Notes under the pieces: generated by a model | Told to the model about the DNA's origin: nothing | Databases searched by the model: none | Seen by the model: the letters and a program-made list of their open reading frames with translations, nothing else | From: an uncultured Clostridia bacterium | GTDB lineage: Bacteria > Bacillota > Clostridia > Oscillospirales > Ruminococcaceae | DNA: 53,860 nt | NCBI GenBank assembly: GCA_947175385.1 | Contig: CAMWMN010000003.1 | Span: 1 to 53,860, forward strand | Direction: 5' to 3' | Shown: in pieces, positions 15,346 through 25,077 of the stretch | How the letters are laid out: each line of letters starts with the position of its first letter | Numbering within the stretch: the first letter of the stretch is position 1 | Made by a program: the position numbers and the translations under genes

Positions 15346-15630
15346 TTATCCGAAAAGCACCTCTGTCAGCCATACGTGCGCCGTGTCAAGCGCCTCATAA
15401 AATCCAACGTATTCGCCCTTTCGAGCCTTTGCCATTCCCTCTTTGTTGCCCATATCCGTGGGAAGCATCTGAACCATAATCTTATTGGGAACATCTTTAT
15501 CGGCGATTTTTTTTGTGTCCTTGATCGTCAACAGGGTCGTGAACTCGTCACCGGCACTGCCGTAATAAATTTTGTCGCCGCTGCGAATCAGCGGAAAACC
15601 TCTGTAATAAAATAACTTCTTGTCAGACAT
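15346..15630 (-). CDS. Conserved small hypothetical protein
   Basis: A 94-residue soluble protein with no signal or membrane segment. It begins SDKKLFYYRGFPLIRSGDKIYYG and looks like one small beta-rich domain of a kind I associate with Clostridia genomes and annotated only as hypothetical. AGGAGG lies upstream of the ATG. It follows the DUF4340-type gene by about 70 bp and ends at the shared terminator. No function can be given. Confidence 0.65.
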   Translation of the reverse strand: MSDKKLFYYRGFPLIRSGDKIYYGSAGDEFTTLLTIKDTKKIADKDVPNKIMVQMLPTDMGNKEGMAKARKGEYVGFYEALDTAHVWLTEVLFG

Positions 15631-15701
15631 TGTGAACCTCCTATTTCCGCCTGTGTCGGTTTAATTCCCCGCGAACCACAGGCAGTTTGCGGAGAAATAT
15701 T

Positions 15702-17249
15702 TTACCATTCTGTATTTACATCTTCGCCGTTGTTCAGCGCGGAGATGTTCTCCAAAAGGCGCGTTACGTAGGCGTCTTTCACCTTGTAGAGCGTCTTTCC
15801 GTTGAGATTTACCTTGCATTTTCTGCCATCGGACGGGAAAAACTCCAACGTGTCAACGATTTCATTATAAACCGCGATATAGTCGTCCTTATACGTGAAT
15901 TTCACGGAAACCTCCGGGGACTGCTCCTCGGAAACCTGCGTCATATACACTTCATCGCCGATCTCACCGATAAGCTGGCGGTAAAACTCGCGGAAATTAT
16001 CCGCGTTGATGGGAACTCCGTTACAAGTAAACGTCTTATTCCGACTGTCAATTTCGTATTTGTAGGTGACTTCGCCGGTGGTTATCTCAATGTTGTCCAC
16101 CGAATAGATGTAAGGGGAAAGCGGTCTTACGGGAAGCAGATTTTCGAGTGTAAATGTACACCACGGAGCGTCCTCGCGCGATATGGAATAAATTCCCGGA
16201 ACTCCATCGACCGCCGCGTAGTAGACCTTTCGCTCGGTATCCTCGGCGCTGAACGAAATGAGATACTCCTTGCCGCCGTATTTGAATGCCACCCGCGCGA
16301 ACGGATTATCCAAGCCGTAAGTCTTAAACGTTTCGTTGGTCTTATCAAGACTTTCGCAAGCGTTCATTGTCAGACCGTAAACCCCATAACAGAGCGTTTT
16401 TCCGCTTACTCCGTTTCCCCTGCCGGCGGAATTTACCTCGGCATTTATCGGAGAGATGAAGTAGTGGGTGTTTCGTGTGACCAGCTCGAAATTCTCATCG
16501 ATTTTCTGCGCTTCATCAACAGACATATACTTTATTTCCACCGGATTCTCCATATCGGAGCGAGTTATGCGCAGATAATTCAGCTCGTTCTTTTTGTCGG
16601 AGCTGTATGGCTCGGTCAATGTGAGTTTCGAGAATTTCCGCACGTCTGCGAACACATTTGCCACGGCATAGTAATTCACAAGGTACACCTTATTGCTGTC
16701 GGCAAGGCGGAAATAAACCGTCTGCTCGTTAGCGGGGTTTCTGATACCAAACAGCATTGTGAGCTTTGTGCCATCGCTGAGGTCAGCCTCAACGGTTGCC
16801 GCGGCGGATTCCAATCCGTACTTTGCCAGATCCTCGGCATTTTCCTCAACAACGCTTACTCCCGAAAGCTGCGCCAAACCCGATATAAACGCGCGAACCG
16901 TGCTGTCGTCCTGCGGGACTTCACCCATCTCCTCGCTCGTCCAATAGAACTCCTCCTTGTTTATGGTTTCGCCGCTTTCGGTGTCATGTTGGATCGTGCG
17001 TTTACGGCGCGTGAAAGCGTATGTTCCGGTTTCGTTGCTTACCAAGATGTAATTTACATCATCGGCATTTTTTGTATTGATCGGAACGATCTGCTCCTCA
17101 ACCAAATCTAAACCAAGCGAAACGTTTCCGCCTCCATCGGAATTTTCTTTTGGCAGGGTTATCAGCAGAATCACCGCGACCACTGCCAGAACAAGCGGCA
17201 CAGCAACGGCAATTATGACCGTTTTCGCGGTTTTTGAGAGCTTTTTCAT
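15702..17249 (-). CDS. DUF4340-type membrane-anchored protein of an ABC exporter
   Basis: A 515-residue protein with one N-terminal membrane helix (about 9-31) and a large extracytoplasmic part with repeated beta-rich modules (for example a DDSTVRAFISGLAQLSG segment and later similar stretches), as in DUF4340 proteins. These regularly follow Gld-like ABC transporter genes. The start is the ATG at 17249 with AGGAGG upstream; it overlaps the stop of the GldG-like gene by 4 bp, so the products are probably made together. The molecular role is unknown; a periplasmic-side scaffold for the transporter is inferred from context. Confidence 0.78.
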   Translation of the reverse strand: MKKLSKTAKTVIIAVAVPLVLAVVAVILLITLPKENSDGGGNVSLGLDLVEEQIVPINTKNADDVNYILVSNETGTYAFTRRKRTIQHDTESGETINKEEFYWTSEEMGEVPQDDSTVRAFISGLAQLSGVSVVEENAEDLAKYGLESAAATVEADLSDGTKLTMLFGIRNPANEQTVYFRLADSNKVYLVNYYAVANVFADVRKFSKLTLTEPYSSDKKNELNYLRITRSDMENPVEIKYMSVDEAQKIDENFELVTRNTHYFISPINAEVNSAGRGNGVSGKTLCYGVYGLTMNACESLDKTNETFKTYGLDNPFARVAFKYGGKEYLISFSAEDTERKVYYAAVDGVPGIYSISREDAPWCTFTLENLLPVRPLSPYIYSVDNIEITTGEVTYKYEIDSRNKTFTCNGVPINADNFREFYRQLIGEIGDEVYMTQVSEEQSPEVSVKFTYKDDYIAVYNEIVDTLEFFPSDGRKCKVNLNGKTLYKVKDAYVTRLLENISALNNGEDVNTEW

Positions 17250-18688
17250 TTGTGCCTCCTGTAAACCCACACGCCGATTCCAAGCGCGATCACTGCAACG
17301 GGAATCGCTATACACAGAACCACAGCGAGGGTGTTTGCGGTTTTGGCATTCATTTCAAAGGTTATGGCGGTGCTCTGCTTGGGATTTATCGTAATGGTTT
17401 CCGCCTTGCCCGAAACGCTGCCGAACAGCTCCACAAACAAATCCGCGTTGACGCTGTTGGAATAGGACGTCAGCACGCTGCCCGTAAAGCTCTCCGAGCC
17501 GACTGCGCAGACCTTGCTTTTGCCGTTATCCGCGATTACAATATCGTTGAAAATTCCGCTCTCGGCTTTATCGGAATCAAAAGGCTCGTTCTCACCGAGA
17601 TTCAGCGGATACAAAAACGCCTTATCATACGTCTTGACGAGCGGCGTGAACGTGATTCCCGCGCGTTCTGACATAATTATCGGGCGCAAGTCCGCGCCGG
17701 GCATATACAGATTCTTCCCATATGAGGAATGGGTGTAATCAGTGTCAAAAACCTGCTGGAGGTGCGCGTACAGTGTAATGCTGCTCATAAGGTACTGCGT
17801 GTCGTGCTGACCGATTACCGAATACCCCACGGAAAGCCCCCAATCGCTCAGAAATGCCTCAATGTTAGGGGTTTCGGGCTGCATGGTTGACGCAAAGTAG
17901 AACACGGTTTTTCCGTCGTTTTCGAGGAATTTGTCCAGCTTCTTAAGCTGCGCGGAATCTATGTCAATGGTCGGCGCGAAGATTACCGCGATATCCGCGT
18001 CCTCGGGGATTTCTGAGGTGGTAAGATTCACCGTTTCCACCTCGAATCCGTTTTTGGTGAGCAGATTTTGCAGAGAAGAGCTGTCCCGCTCACCGTATCC
18101 CGCTGTGAAAATAACCTTCACGAGCTTTTCATCGGTCGTGTAAATCATCGCGGAGAGTGCCTCCTGCTCGATGTAATAGCCGCCGACTATTCCGTAATAG
18201 TAATAATATGCCGCCGCTTGATCGTCTTTAATCCCAAAATAGTCCTGCGGGGTAATGATTCGGTGGCGGTTGTTTTTTTCACTCTCCACCACGATGTAAT
18301 TCGCGGCGAGAGTTTCCCCCTTGAACCGCGATGTGTAATTTGGATTTTGGTTCAAGTCCAGATAGTTCAGCTTTATGTGATTGTTCAGGCGAGCCATTTC
18401 TTTAAGAATTTCACTTACCTGACGATTGTTTTTGTCCTCCTCAAATGCCTTTTCGGAGCTTAATACCGTAACGGTTACATCGGAATTTAACACCGTTTTG
18501 ACATACTGCTCCGTTTGTTCGTCAAGAGTGTAGACGCTGTTCGCGGACAGGTCGGCGGTGATATTTACACGCTCGGAGATGATTCCAACGATTACATTCA
18601 GCAGAACCACCACCGCTATAAACGAAATCGTCACGATCACCGACACCGTGCCATACTTCAGCTTTCGGGGATTGGGTTTTTTACTCAT
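17246..18688 (-). CDS. GldG-like ABC transporter auxiliary protein
   Basis: A 480-residue protein with an N-terminal helix (about 17-36), a large extracytoplasmic domain, and a C-terminal helix (about 448-470). The YVKTVLNSDVTVTVLSSEKAF and FTAGYGERDSSSLQNLLTKNGFEVE segments match the GldG/ABC-auxiliary (DUF7088-like) family, whose domain resembles part of a permuted ThuA-like fold. It belongs with the GldF-like permease and GldA-like ATPase upstream. In Bacteroidetes such genes are tied to gliding; in Clostridia the substrate is unknown. Confidence 0.82.
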   Translation of the reverse strand: MSKKPNPRKLKYGTVSVIVTISFIAVVVLLNVIVGIISERVNITADLSANSVYTLDEQTEQYVKTVLNSDVTVTVLSSEKAFEEDKNNRQVSEILKEMARLNNHIKLNYLDLNQNPNYTSRFKGETLAANYIVVESEKNNRHRIITPQDYFGIKDDQAAAYYYYYGIVGGYYIEQEALSAMIYTTDEKLVKVIFTAGYGERDSSSLQNLLTKNGFEVETVNLTTSEIPEDADIAVIFAPTIDIDSAQLKKLDKFLENDGKTVFYFASTMQPETPNIEAFLSDWGLSVGYSVIGQHDTQYLMSSITLYAHLQQVFDTDYTHSSYGKNLYMPGADLRPIIMSERAGITFTPLVKTYDKAFLYPLNLGENEPFDSDKAESGIFNDIVIADNGKSKVCAVGSESFTGSVLTSYSNSVNADLFVELFGSVSGKAETITINPKQSTAITFEMNAKTANTLAVVLCIAIPVAVIALGIGVWVYRRHK

Positions 18689-18700
18689 ACCGTCACCCCC

Positions 18701-19420
18701 TTAGCTCCAGCGGCGGCGTTCGGTTACCCGCGCTGTCAAAAAAAGGAAAATCGTTATAATACTCACGAAGAACAGAATATTTTTTACGCTGAACAATCCG
18801 TAAGTGAACTCACTGTATTTATTGAAAACCGTCAGCGCGGAAAGAACATTCTTTACCGTATCAACGGGAATATATGCCGAAATTATATCGAACATACACA
18901 GCGCGATGTTCGCGCCGATGCTGCCGATTGCGGCTATCATCTGGTTTTCAGTAAGGTTGGAGATGAAAATCCCCACGGAAATAAACACTCCCCCCATCAG
19001 AATCAGTCCAACGAAGTTCCCCCAGAATGACTGCCACGCAAACGCGTTTCCCGTATCGCTTACCGCTTTTGCGATAAATAACGCGTAAATCAGCAGCGAC
19101 ACCGCCGCGCACAGGAATACGAAAAACGCCGCGAGAAACTTCCCCGCTATTAGTCCAGACAGGCTTATTGGGCTTGTAAGAGTAAGTTGGTCGGTTTTAC
19201 GGTGCTTTTCTTCCGCCATTGTGCGCATTGTCAGCACCGGAATAAGTATCACGATGATGAAAAACATCATCATAAACACACCGCTCATATCCGCAGACCC
19301 CTGAACCAGACAGTTCATCCACAGAAACAACCCCGAAAATCCGTAAAACACCGCCAAAAAAACATATCCCAACGGCGAGGTGAAATACGAGGAAATTTCA
19401 CGCTTTAATACGCTAAGCAT
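18701..19420 (-). CDS. GldF-like ABC-2 permease
   Basis: A 239-residue permease with six predicted helices (about 15-35, 50-68, 93-115, 130-155, 162-180 and 210-230). It starts with SVLKREISSYFTSPLGYVFLAVF, typical of ABC-2 permeases of the GldF/NosY type. Its start codon touches the stop of the ATPase gene. It would form the membrane channel with the ATPase encoded upstream and the GldG-like protein downstream. Confidence 0.88.
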   Translation of the reverse strand: MLSVLKREISSYFTSPLGYVFLAVFYGFSGLFLWMNCLVQGSADMSGVFMMMFFIIVILIPVLTMRTMAEEKHRKTDQLTLTSPISLSGLIAGKFLAAFFVFLCAAVSLLIYALFIAKAVSDTGNAFAWQSFWGNFVGLILMGGVFISVGIFISNLTENQMIAAIGSIGANIALCMFDIISAYIPVDTVKNVLSALTVFNKYSEFTYGLFSVKNILFFVSIITIFLFLTARVTERRRWS

Positions 19421-20382
19421 TACTTCTCCCCCTTTTCGGTTTTGCCATAGGAATCGCCGGCGGTAAGCCTTAGGAAGATTTCTTCCAATGTCAGCTCACT
19501 GCCGCGCATCATCAGAATCGGAAAACTACGTGACGCCATTCGTTTGAACACCTCGCGGCGAACGTCCTTTCCACGCTTGGGATCAACCTCAAACTCCGAA
19601 ACTGTCTTGTCCACCGTGCGAACGAAACGTACACTCTTCACATCGGGAATCTGCCGCAGCAGCTCCGCGACTTCTTTTGTTGCGCCCTCAATCTGTACCG
19701 TCAGCTTATGGTCGGCGGAAAGGTCGCGAGAGAGGTTATCCGCGGTATCGTTTGCTATCAGCCGTCCGCGGTCGATTACCACTACCCTGTCGCACACCGC
19801 CTGAATCTCGGAAAGGATATGTGAGGACAAAATCACCGTGTGATTCTCACCAAGACGCTTAATCAACCCGCGAATCTCGATTATCTGCTTGGGGTCAAGC
19901 CCGACGGTCGGTTCGTCCAGAATCAGCGCAGAGGGATTTCCTATCAACGCTTGAGCCAATCCCACACGCTGACGATACCCCTTAGAGAGATTGCGGATAA
20001 CGCGTTTTTCCACATCGGAAATACCCGTAAGCTCCATAATCTCGCCGAGATGTGACTTTTTCGGGAGCTTACACTTCTTTAATCCGTAAACGAAATTCAA
20101 ATATTCACGCACCGTCATATCGAGGTACAACGGCGGCTGTTCGGGCAGATAGCCGAGATTCAGCTTTGCCTCAATAGGGCTTTCGAGAATATCCGCGCCG
20201 TTTATGCGCGCGGTTCCTCCGGTCGCGGAAAGATACCCCGTGATGATGTTCATCGTGGTGGTTTTTCCCGCGCCGTTTGGTCCCAGAAATCCCAGAATCT
20301 CCCCGTCGTTGGCGGTGAAACTGATGTTATCAACGGCGAGCTTGCTGCCGTAGCTTTTGGTCAGATTTTCAACCTCGATCAT
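19420..20382 (-). CDS. GldA-like ABC transporter ATPase
   Basis: A 320-residue ATPase. Walker A is GPNGAGKTT (about 34-42), the signature is LSKGYRQRVG (about 134-143), Walker B is ALILDEPT (about 153-160), and the switch His is in SSHILSE. A C-terminal part of about 90 residues follows the nucleotide-binding domain, as in exporters of the ABC-2/GldA group. It heads a four-gene operon (ATPase, permease, GldG-like, DUF4340-like). Confidence 0.9.
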   Translation of the reverse strand: MIEVENLTKSYGSKLAVDNISFTANDGEILGFLGPNGAGKTTTMNIITGYLSATGGTARINGADILESPIEAKLNLGYLPEQPPLYLDMTVREYLNFVYGLKKCKLPKKSHLGEIMELTGISDVEKRVIRNLSKGYRQRVGLAQALIGNPSALILDEPTVGLDPKQIIEIRGLIKRLGENHTVILSSHILSEIQAVCDRVVVIDRGRLIANDTADNLSRDLSADHKLTVQIEGATKEVAELLRQIPDVKSVRFVRTVDKTVSEFEVDPKRGKDVRREVFKRMASRSFPILMMRGSELTLEEIFLRLTAGDSYGKTEKGEK

Positions 20383-20432
20383 AGCAAACTCCCCTCACTG
20401 TTAATCCGAATCAAACAATTCCTACTGATAAC

Positions 20433-20441
20433 ATTGTATCA
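20433..20441 (-). promoter_or_regulatory. Possible extended -10 promoter of the Gld-like operon
   Basis: TGATACAAT on the minus strand (TACAAT at 20433-20438 plus an upstream TG) in the 94-bp gap between gltX and the ATPase gene. No good -35 at 17 bp is seen, so this is a weak call. Confidence 0.4.
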
Positions 20442-20476
20442 CACACCCGTGACAGCCGCGTGAAATGCGTATGAAA

Positions 20477-21925
20477 TTACTGTGCCAACAGCTCTATTCC
20501 CTTGCGGATTCTCGACAGCGCGTCCTCTTTTCCGAGGATTACCGACAACTCCACGCCGCCGCCCGGAGTGAACTGCTTTCCCGAGAGTGCAACACGCAGC
20601 GGGAACAAAATAACGCCGTTCTTCACACCAAGCTCCTCAATGAGCTTGAACAGCGCCGCATGAACTCCCTCCTGTGTGAAGTCCTCAAGATTTTCAAGCA
20701 CGGGCAGAATCTTTTGCAGCGCGTCCAACGAGGTTTCCGCAGTGGTTTTCATCTTCTTGTTGACGTACAGATCCGTGGAATATTCGGGGAGAGAGTCAAT
20801 GAAATTCACCTGTTCGGGAATGTCGGTGAACAGCTCACAGCGCGGCTGTAAAACGCTGCACAGCAGCTTGATATCCACATCCTCGCGCTTACAGGTTTCG
20901 TGGATATACGGTGTTGCGATTTTCTCAAATTCCTCCGGCGAAAGTGCGCGGACGTAATGCGCGTTTATCGCCTTGAGCTTCTGCGGGTCGAAAATCGCGG
21001 GGGACTTGGAAATTCCGCTCAGGTCGAACGCTTCAATCATTTCGGACAGAGAGAAAATCTCGTTTTCGCCCTTGGGTGCCCACCCCAACAGCAGAATATA
21101 ATTCAGAATCGCTTCGGTCATATAACCCTTAGCCAGCAGATCCTGGAACGATGCGTCGCCGTCGCGCTTGGCAAGTTTATGCTGCGCGTCCTTCATAATG
21201 TGCTCAACGTGGATATAAATCGGCGGCTCCCAACCGAACGCTTCATACAGCAGATTGTACTTCGGCGCGGAAGAAAGATACTCGTTTCCGCGTACAACGT
21301 GCGTGATTTTCATCGTGTGGTCGTCCACAACATTCGCGAAGTTATAGGTCGGCATTCCGTCCGTTTTCAGCAGAATCTGGTCGTCCAGAATGGAGTTCTC
21401 AACCGTAATGTCGCCGTAAATCTCATCGTGGAACGTGGTCGAACCCTCCTCGGGAATCGCCTGACGGATCACATACGGAACACCCTCGGCGAGATTCTTA
21501 TCTATCTCCTCTTGCGAGAGGTGACGACAATGGCGATCGTACATCGGCGAGATGTTGGACGCTTTCTGCACCGCCGCAAGCTCCTCAAGACGCTCCTTGG
21601 TGCAGAAACAGCGGTACGCCTTGCCTTTTTTTACCAGTTCCTCCGCGTAATCCTTGAACATTCCCATACGTTCGCTTTGAACATACGGTCCGTAATCGCC
21701 GCCGACATCGGGACCCTCGTCCCAATTCAGACCGCAGGTGCGGAGCGTGTCGTAAATTACGTCAACTGCGCCCTCAACATAACGCTCACGGTCGGTATCC
21801 TCAATGCGGAGGATAAACTTTCCGCCGTCCTTTTTTGCCAACAGGTAGGTATACAGCGCCGTTCTGAGGTTTCCGATGTGCATATAGCCCGTTGGACTGG
21901 GCGCGAATCGTGTTCTGACTTCCAT
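20477..21925 (-). CDS. gltX: Glutamyl-tRNA synthetase
   Basis: Charges tRNA-Glu (and possibly tRNA-Gln, if the organism uses the amidotransferase route). The 482-residue class I synthetase has [17 protein letters not shown] with the HIGH-type motif HIGN (16-19), the RIEDTDRER helix, and a KMSKS-type motif that reads KLAKR (250-254), where most relatives have KLSKR. The C-terminal anticodon-binding helical domain is full length. It is the last gene of the operon beginning at rimP, 19 bp after ribF. Confidence 0.95.
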   Translation of the reverse strand: MEVRTRFAPSPTGYMHIGNLRTALYTYLLAKKDGGKFILRIEDTDRERYVEGAVDVIYDTLRTCGLNWDEGPDVGGDYGPYVQSERMGMFKDYAEELVKKGKAYRCFCTKERLEELAAVQKASNISPMYDRHCRHLSQEEIDKNLAEGVPYVIRQAIPEEGSTTFHDEIYGDITVENSILDDQILLKTDGMPTYNFANVVDDHTMKITHVVRGNEYLSSAPKYNLLYEAFGWEPPIYIHVEHIMKDAQHKLAKRDGDASFQDLLAKGYMTEAILNYILLLGWAPKGENEIFSLSEMIEAFDLSGISKSPAIFDPQKLKAINAHYVRALSPEEFEKIATPYIHETCKREDVDIKLLCSVLQPRCELFTDIPEQVNFIDSLPEYSTDLYVNKKMKTTAETSLDALQKILPVLENLEDFTQEGVHAALFKLIEELGVKNGVILFPLRVALSGKQFTPGGGVELSVILGKEDALSRIRKGIELLAQ

Positions 21926-21943
21926 TTATTTACAATCCTTTCA

Positions 21944-22834
21944 CTATTTAATAACTTTCCGAATATCTTCATCGATTTGGGACTTCAACTCATTGATCCC
22001 CGAAAACTTCCGCTCGGGGCGAATGAATTTACACAGCGACACCGCGATTTTCTCACCGTAAAGGTCGCTGTCAAAATTCAGAATGTGCGTTTCCATAACC
22101 GTTTCGCCGCCGCTTACCACGGTCGGTCGGATTCCGATGTTGGTTATTGCGCGATAATGATGCCCGTGAACCTCCGCATAGCTTTGGTACACACCAAAGC
22201 GCGGGATTATGTTGGTTTTCGGGATTATCTGGTTGATGGTCGGGAAATTCAGCTCCCGCGCAAACTCGTTTCCGTGAATCACGGGCAGCCTGAACCACAG
22301 CTCATACCCCAACAGCCTGTTCGCCTGTTCGATTTCGCCGCAGCGGATAAGCTCGCGGATATGAGTGGAGCTTATCAGTTTCCCGTCAAGACAGATATCC
22401 TCAACTATTTCCACAGAGATTCCGTATTTTCCACCCAACTCCCGCAATCGTTCGGGAGTTCCCCGACCGCCAAGCCCGAAGCGGAAATTCCGCCCGCAGC
22501 ACACGAATCCCGCATTCAGACGAGCTGCCAGAATCTCCCGAACGAAATCTTCATCGGTCAAGCTGCAAACCTCCGCGAAATCAGGTGCGAACAGATATTC
22601 CACACCGATTTTATCTAACAACTCGCACTTATTCTCGAACGAGATGATGTCCTCGGGGCTGCGGAATTTCGGCAGTGTGGTGTCACAATTAAACGTGAAC
22701 ACCGCCGGGCGCAAATCGGTTTGCAGCAGAGCCGCTGCAATCACTCCAACGTGACCGAGATGCAGTCCGTCGAAATAGCCCAGTGCCGCAGCGGTTTTTT
22801 CGCGCGGCATCGGACCGTATGTTATATCAATCAA
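21944..22834 (-). CDS. ribF: Bifunctional riboflavin kinase / FAD synthetase
   Basis: Makes FMN and FAD from riboflavin. The N-terminal nucleotidyltransferase half has GYFDGLHLGH (19-28) and an ISSTHIRELI motif; the C-terminal kinase half has the NFPTINQ motif. Its 296 residues are slightly fewer than the usual 305-315. The start is a TTG at 22834 with GGTGA upstream, two bp after truB; the next in-frame ATG is eight codons later without a good site. Coupling to truB is usual in Firmicutes. Confidence 0.93.
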   Translation of the reverse strand: MIDITYGPMPREKTAAALGYFDGLHLGHVGVIAAALLQTDLRPAVFTFNCDTTLPKFRSPEDIISFENKCELLDKIGVEYLFAPDFAEVCSLTDEDFVREILAARLNAGFVCCGRNFRFGLGGRGTPERLRELGGKYGISVEIVEDICLDGKLISSTHIRELIRCGEIEQANRLLGYELWFRLPVIHGNEFARELNFPTINQIIPKTNIIPRFGVYQSYAEVHGHHYRAITNIGIRPTVVSGGETVMETHILNFDSDLYGEKIAVSLCKFIRPERKFSGINELKSQIDEDIRKVIK

Positions 22835-22836
22835 TA

Positions 22837-23718
22837 TTATTCACCGTTATTTATCGTAAAACGCTTTACCGATACCAATTCATCGGCTGAATTTTTCGCT
22901 ATGCCGAGAAACTCCCCAGCATATACGCGGCATAGCTGCCCGTCCGCAGGCGCGTTTCCCAAACGGTTTACGTCAAGTCGAACTCCGTTCAAGTATAGCG
23001 TTTTCTGCCGCTCATCAAGGTGAATTTCGGGATACTCTGAAAACACCTCATCAATCGGCTTAATCAGACCTTGCAACTCCTCCGGCGACATCGCTTTAAG
23101 CTGTTCGAGCGTGTACCCCTCGGTAAATCCGCAGGCCCTTGTGCGCCGCAGCGATGTCATAACCGCGCCTGTTCCAAGCGCCGCGCCGATGTCGTCAATC
23201 AGCGTTCGGATATACGTCCCCGAGGAGCAATCTATATCAATTATTCCCTCCGCACCGTCGAAAGCTACAAGCTCCAGACGCGATATTGTTACGGGACGTG
23301 GCTTACGCTCTACCTTGATTCCCTTTCGAGCAAGATCGCAGAGTTTCTGTCCGTTCACCTTGAGTGCGGAATACATCGGCGGGATCTGCTCGATGTCGCC
23401 CGTGAACTGCTCCAGCGTTTGGAGCATCATTTCTGTGGAAATATTCACGGTTCGCGGTTCTGTACAGCTTCCCCAGATGTCGAGCGTGTCTGAGGTCTGA
23501 CCCAATCGGAATCCCGCGCGGTAGCTCTTGTTTGAATCAGGCAGCAGTGAAATTGCCTTAGTTGCGCTGCCGATGAAAATCGGCAGAATCCCCGTAGCCA
23601 TCGGGTCGAGCGTACCGCTGTGTCCAACCTTCTTGGTATGAAGAATCCCACGCATAACCGCCACAATGTCAAACGATGTGAACTCCTGCGGTTTATCCAC
23701 CACAATTACACCGTTCAT
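22837..23718 (-). CDS. truB: tRNA pseudouridine(55) synthase
   Basis: Forms pseudouridine 55 in the T-loop of most tRNAs. The 293-residue protein has the catalytic Asp38 in KVGHSGTLDPMATG, and the family-typical YRAGFRLG and CSSGTYIRTLI motifs. A C-terminal extension follows residue 205. Its start overlaps the stop of the DHH phosphoesterase gene by 4 bp. Confidence 0.95.
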   Translation of the reverse strand: MNGVIVVDKPQEFTSFDIVAVMRGILHTKKVGHSGTLDPMATGILPIFIGSATKAISLLPDSNKSYRAGFRLGQTSDTLDIWGSCTEPRTVNISTEMMLQTLEQFTGDIEQIPPMYSALKVNGQKLCDLARKGIKVERKPRPVTISRLELVAFDGAEGIIDIDCSSGTYIRTLIDDIGAALGTGAVMTSLRRTRACGFTEGYTLEQLKAMSPEELQGLIKPIDEVFSEYPEIHLDERQKTLYLNGVRLDVNRLGNAPADGQLCRVYAGEFLGIAKNSADELVSVKRFTINNGE

Positions 23719-24680
23719 TTGATTCCCGCTTCTTCGAGCGCTTCACAGCAAGCCTTAATAATACTAAGCTCCACATCGTCAAGAGTTCCGCCCTCAAACG
23801 AGCAACCCGCCGCTCTCGCGTGACCGCCGCCGCCGAACCGCTCACAGATTTTCGCCGCGTTGATACGTTCGCTCGAACGGAGCGATGCCTTAAATATACC
23901 GTTTTTCTTCTCTTTCAGGCAAATTCCGATATCCACGCCCTCGATTTGCCGTGGGAAATCCGACAGTGCGCCCACGTCCTCTTCATCTATGTCGGGAATG
24001 CTTTTAATCAGTGAAAGCGGCACGGTTATCAGCGCGATATGCCCCCCCGCGAAATACGCGATATTCTCGCGGACAGCTTGTTCGAGCTTTATTCGTCCGC
24101 GTGTTTTGAGATCGAAGTTGACATAATTAATCCGCGCGAAATCCGCGCCGCAGTCAATCATTTCGGCGGCAATTCGGTGGGTCTTAGCAGTGGTGTTTGA
24201 GAACTTAAAGCACCCCGTATCGGTCGCCGCGCCTGTGTAGATACAATCTGCGAGAGCCGCGTCAAACGGCACGTCCAAAGCCTTAATCACCTCATAAACA
24301 AGCTCCGCCGCCGCCGCACACTCGGAGTCGAGCAATGTCATTTCCCCGTAGTCGGTATTGGTTTGGTGATGGTCGATACACAGCCTTGCGGTATCGCCGA
24401 CTGACTTCATTTTGTTCAGCAGCTTGGTATCCGCCACGTCAACGCAGATGACTGTTTTCGGCTCAAATTCCTGAGCCTTCACGGCGCGGAGCATATAATC
24501 AAATCGGTGCGGGATCTCGTCCGGGCAGACCGCGCGCGCGTTCTTTCCCATTCGCTGCAAAGCCCCGCAAAGAGCGTGCCCGCAGCCCACGGTATCTCCA
24601 TCGGGGCTTGCGTGCATTAATATCAAGTAATCGTTGTTTTCCGTCAAGAAGTTTGCCGCTGTATTAACGTCAATCCTCAT
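23715..24680 (-). CDS. nrnA: DHH/DHHA1 nano-RNase and pAp phosphatase
   Basis: Degrades very short RNA oligonucleotides and dephosphorylates 3-prime-phosphoadenosine 5-prime-phosphate. The 321-residue protein has PDGDTVG (26-32), a VDVADTKLL motif, DHHQTNTDYG (about 106), and the DHHA1 motif GGGGHARAAG near the end. It overlaps rbfA by 11 bp and truB by 4 bp, the normal Firmicute arrangement. AAGGAGG precedes the ATG. Confidence 0.92.
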   Translation of the reverse strand: MRIDVNTAANFLTENNDYLILMHASPDGDTVGCGHALCGALQRMGKNARAVCPDEIPHRFDYMLRAVKAQEFEPKTVICVDVADTKLLNKMKSVGDTARLCIDHHQTNTDYGEMTLLDSECAAAAELVYEVIKALDVPFDAALADCIYTGAATDTGCFKFSNTTAKTHRIAAEMIDCGADFARINYVNFDLKTRGRIKLEQAVRENIAYFAGGHIALITVPLSLIKSIPDIDEEDVGALSDFPRQIEGVDIGICLKEKKNGIFKASLRSSERINAAKICERFGGGGHARAAGCSFEGGTLDDVELSIIKACCEALEEAGIK

Positions 24681-25059
24681 CGGAATCCTCCTTTTCCTCG
24701 CCGCTGTCCGAAACGTGCGGCGGCAAATGAGCTATGATGTCCTCGATGTGTTCGCTGTATTCCAAGGAATTATCGGGCTGAAAAATCAGCTCGGGAATTT
24801 TGCGCATACGGATTCGTGCGGCAATCTGCCGTTTGAAATATCCCGCAGCCGCGTTCATTCCCTCCACCGCCTTCGCGGTGCGCTGTTCGCCGCCCATACA
24901 CGCCACACGCACCTTGCAGTATGACATATCGTTTGTCAGCTCGCAGCCCGTAATTGTCACAAAACCCTCGGACACACGCGGGTCTTTCACTCCGCTTACA
25001 GCGGAGGAAAGCTCTCGGCGAATGTCTTCGTTCAATCGTTTTATATTAAAGTTGGGCAT
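24670..25059 (-). CDS. rbfA: Ribosome-binding factor A
   Basis: Helps mature the 30S subunit by binding near the 5-prime end of 16S rRNA. The 129-residue KH-fold protein shows RLNEDIRRELS at the start, DPRVSEGFVTITGCELTNDMSYCKV, and IRMRKIPELIFQPDNSLEYSEHIEDII. The C-terminal 16 residues are very acidic. A MITE-like hairpin lies just upstream of its ribosome binding site, between it and infB. Confidence 0.94.
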   Translation of the reverse strand: MPNFNIKRLNEDIRRELSSAVSGVKDPRVSEGFVTITGCELTNDMSYCKVRVACMGGEQRTAKAVEGMNAAAGYFKRQIAARIRMRKIPELIFQPDNSLEYSEHIEDIIAHLPPHVSDSGEEKEDSDED

Positions 25060-25077
25060 ATCCGACCTCCTTTTGCT

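Noticed and set aside
15687-17111. A plus-strand frame opposite the DUF4340-type gene
   Set aside because: The minus-strand gene has a signal anchor, a good start and operon context; the plus-strand frame has none of these.
20900-22618. A long plus-strand frame opposite gltX and ribF
   Set aside because: It crosses two recognised genes on the other strand and shows no domain or ribosome binding site.
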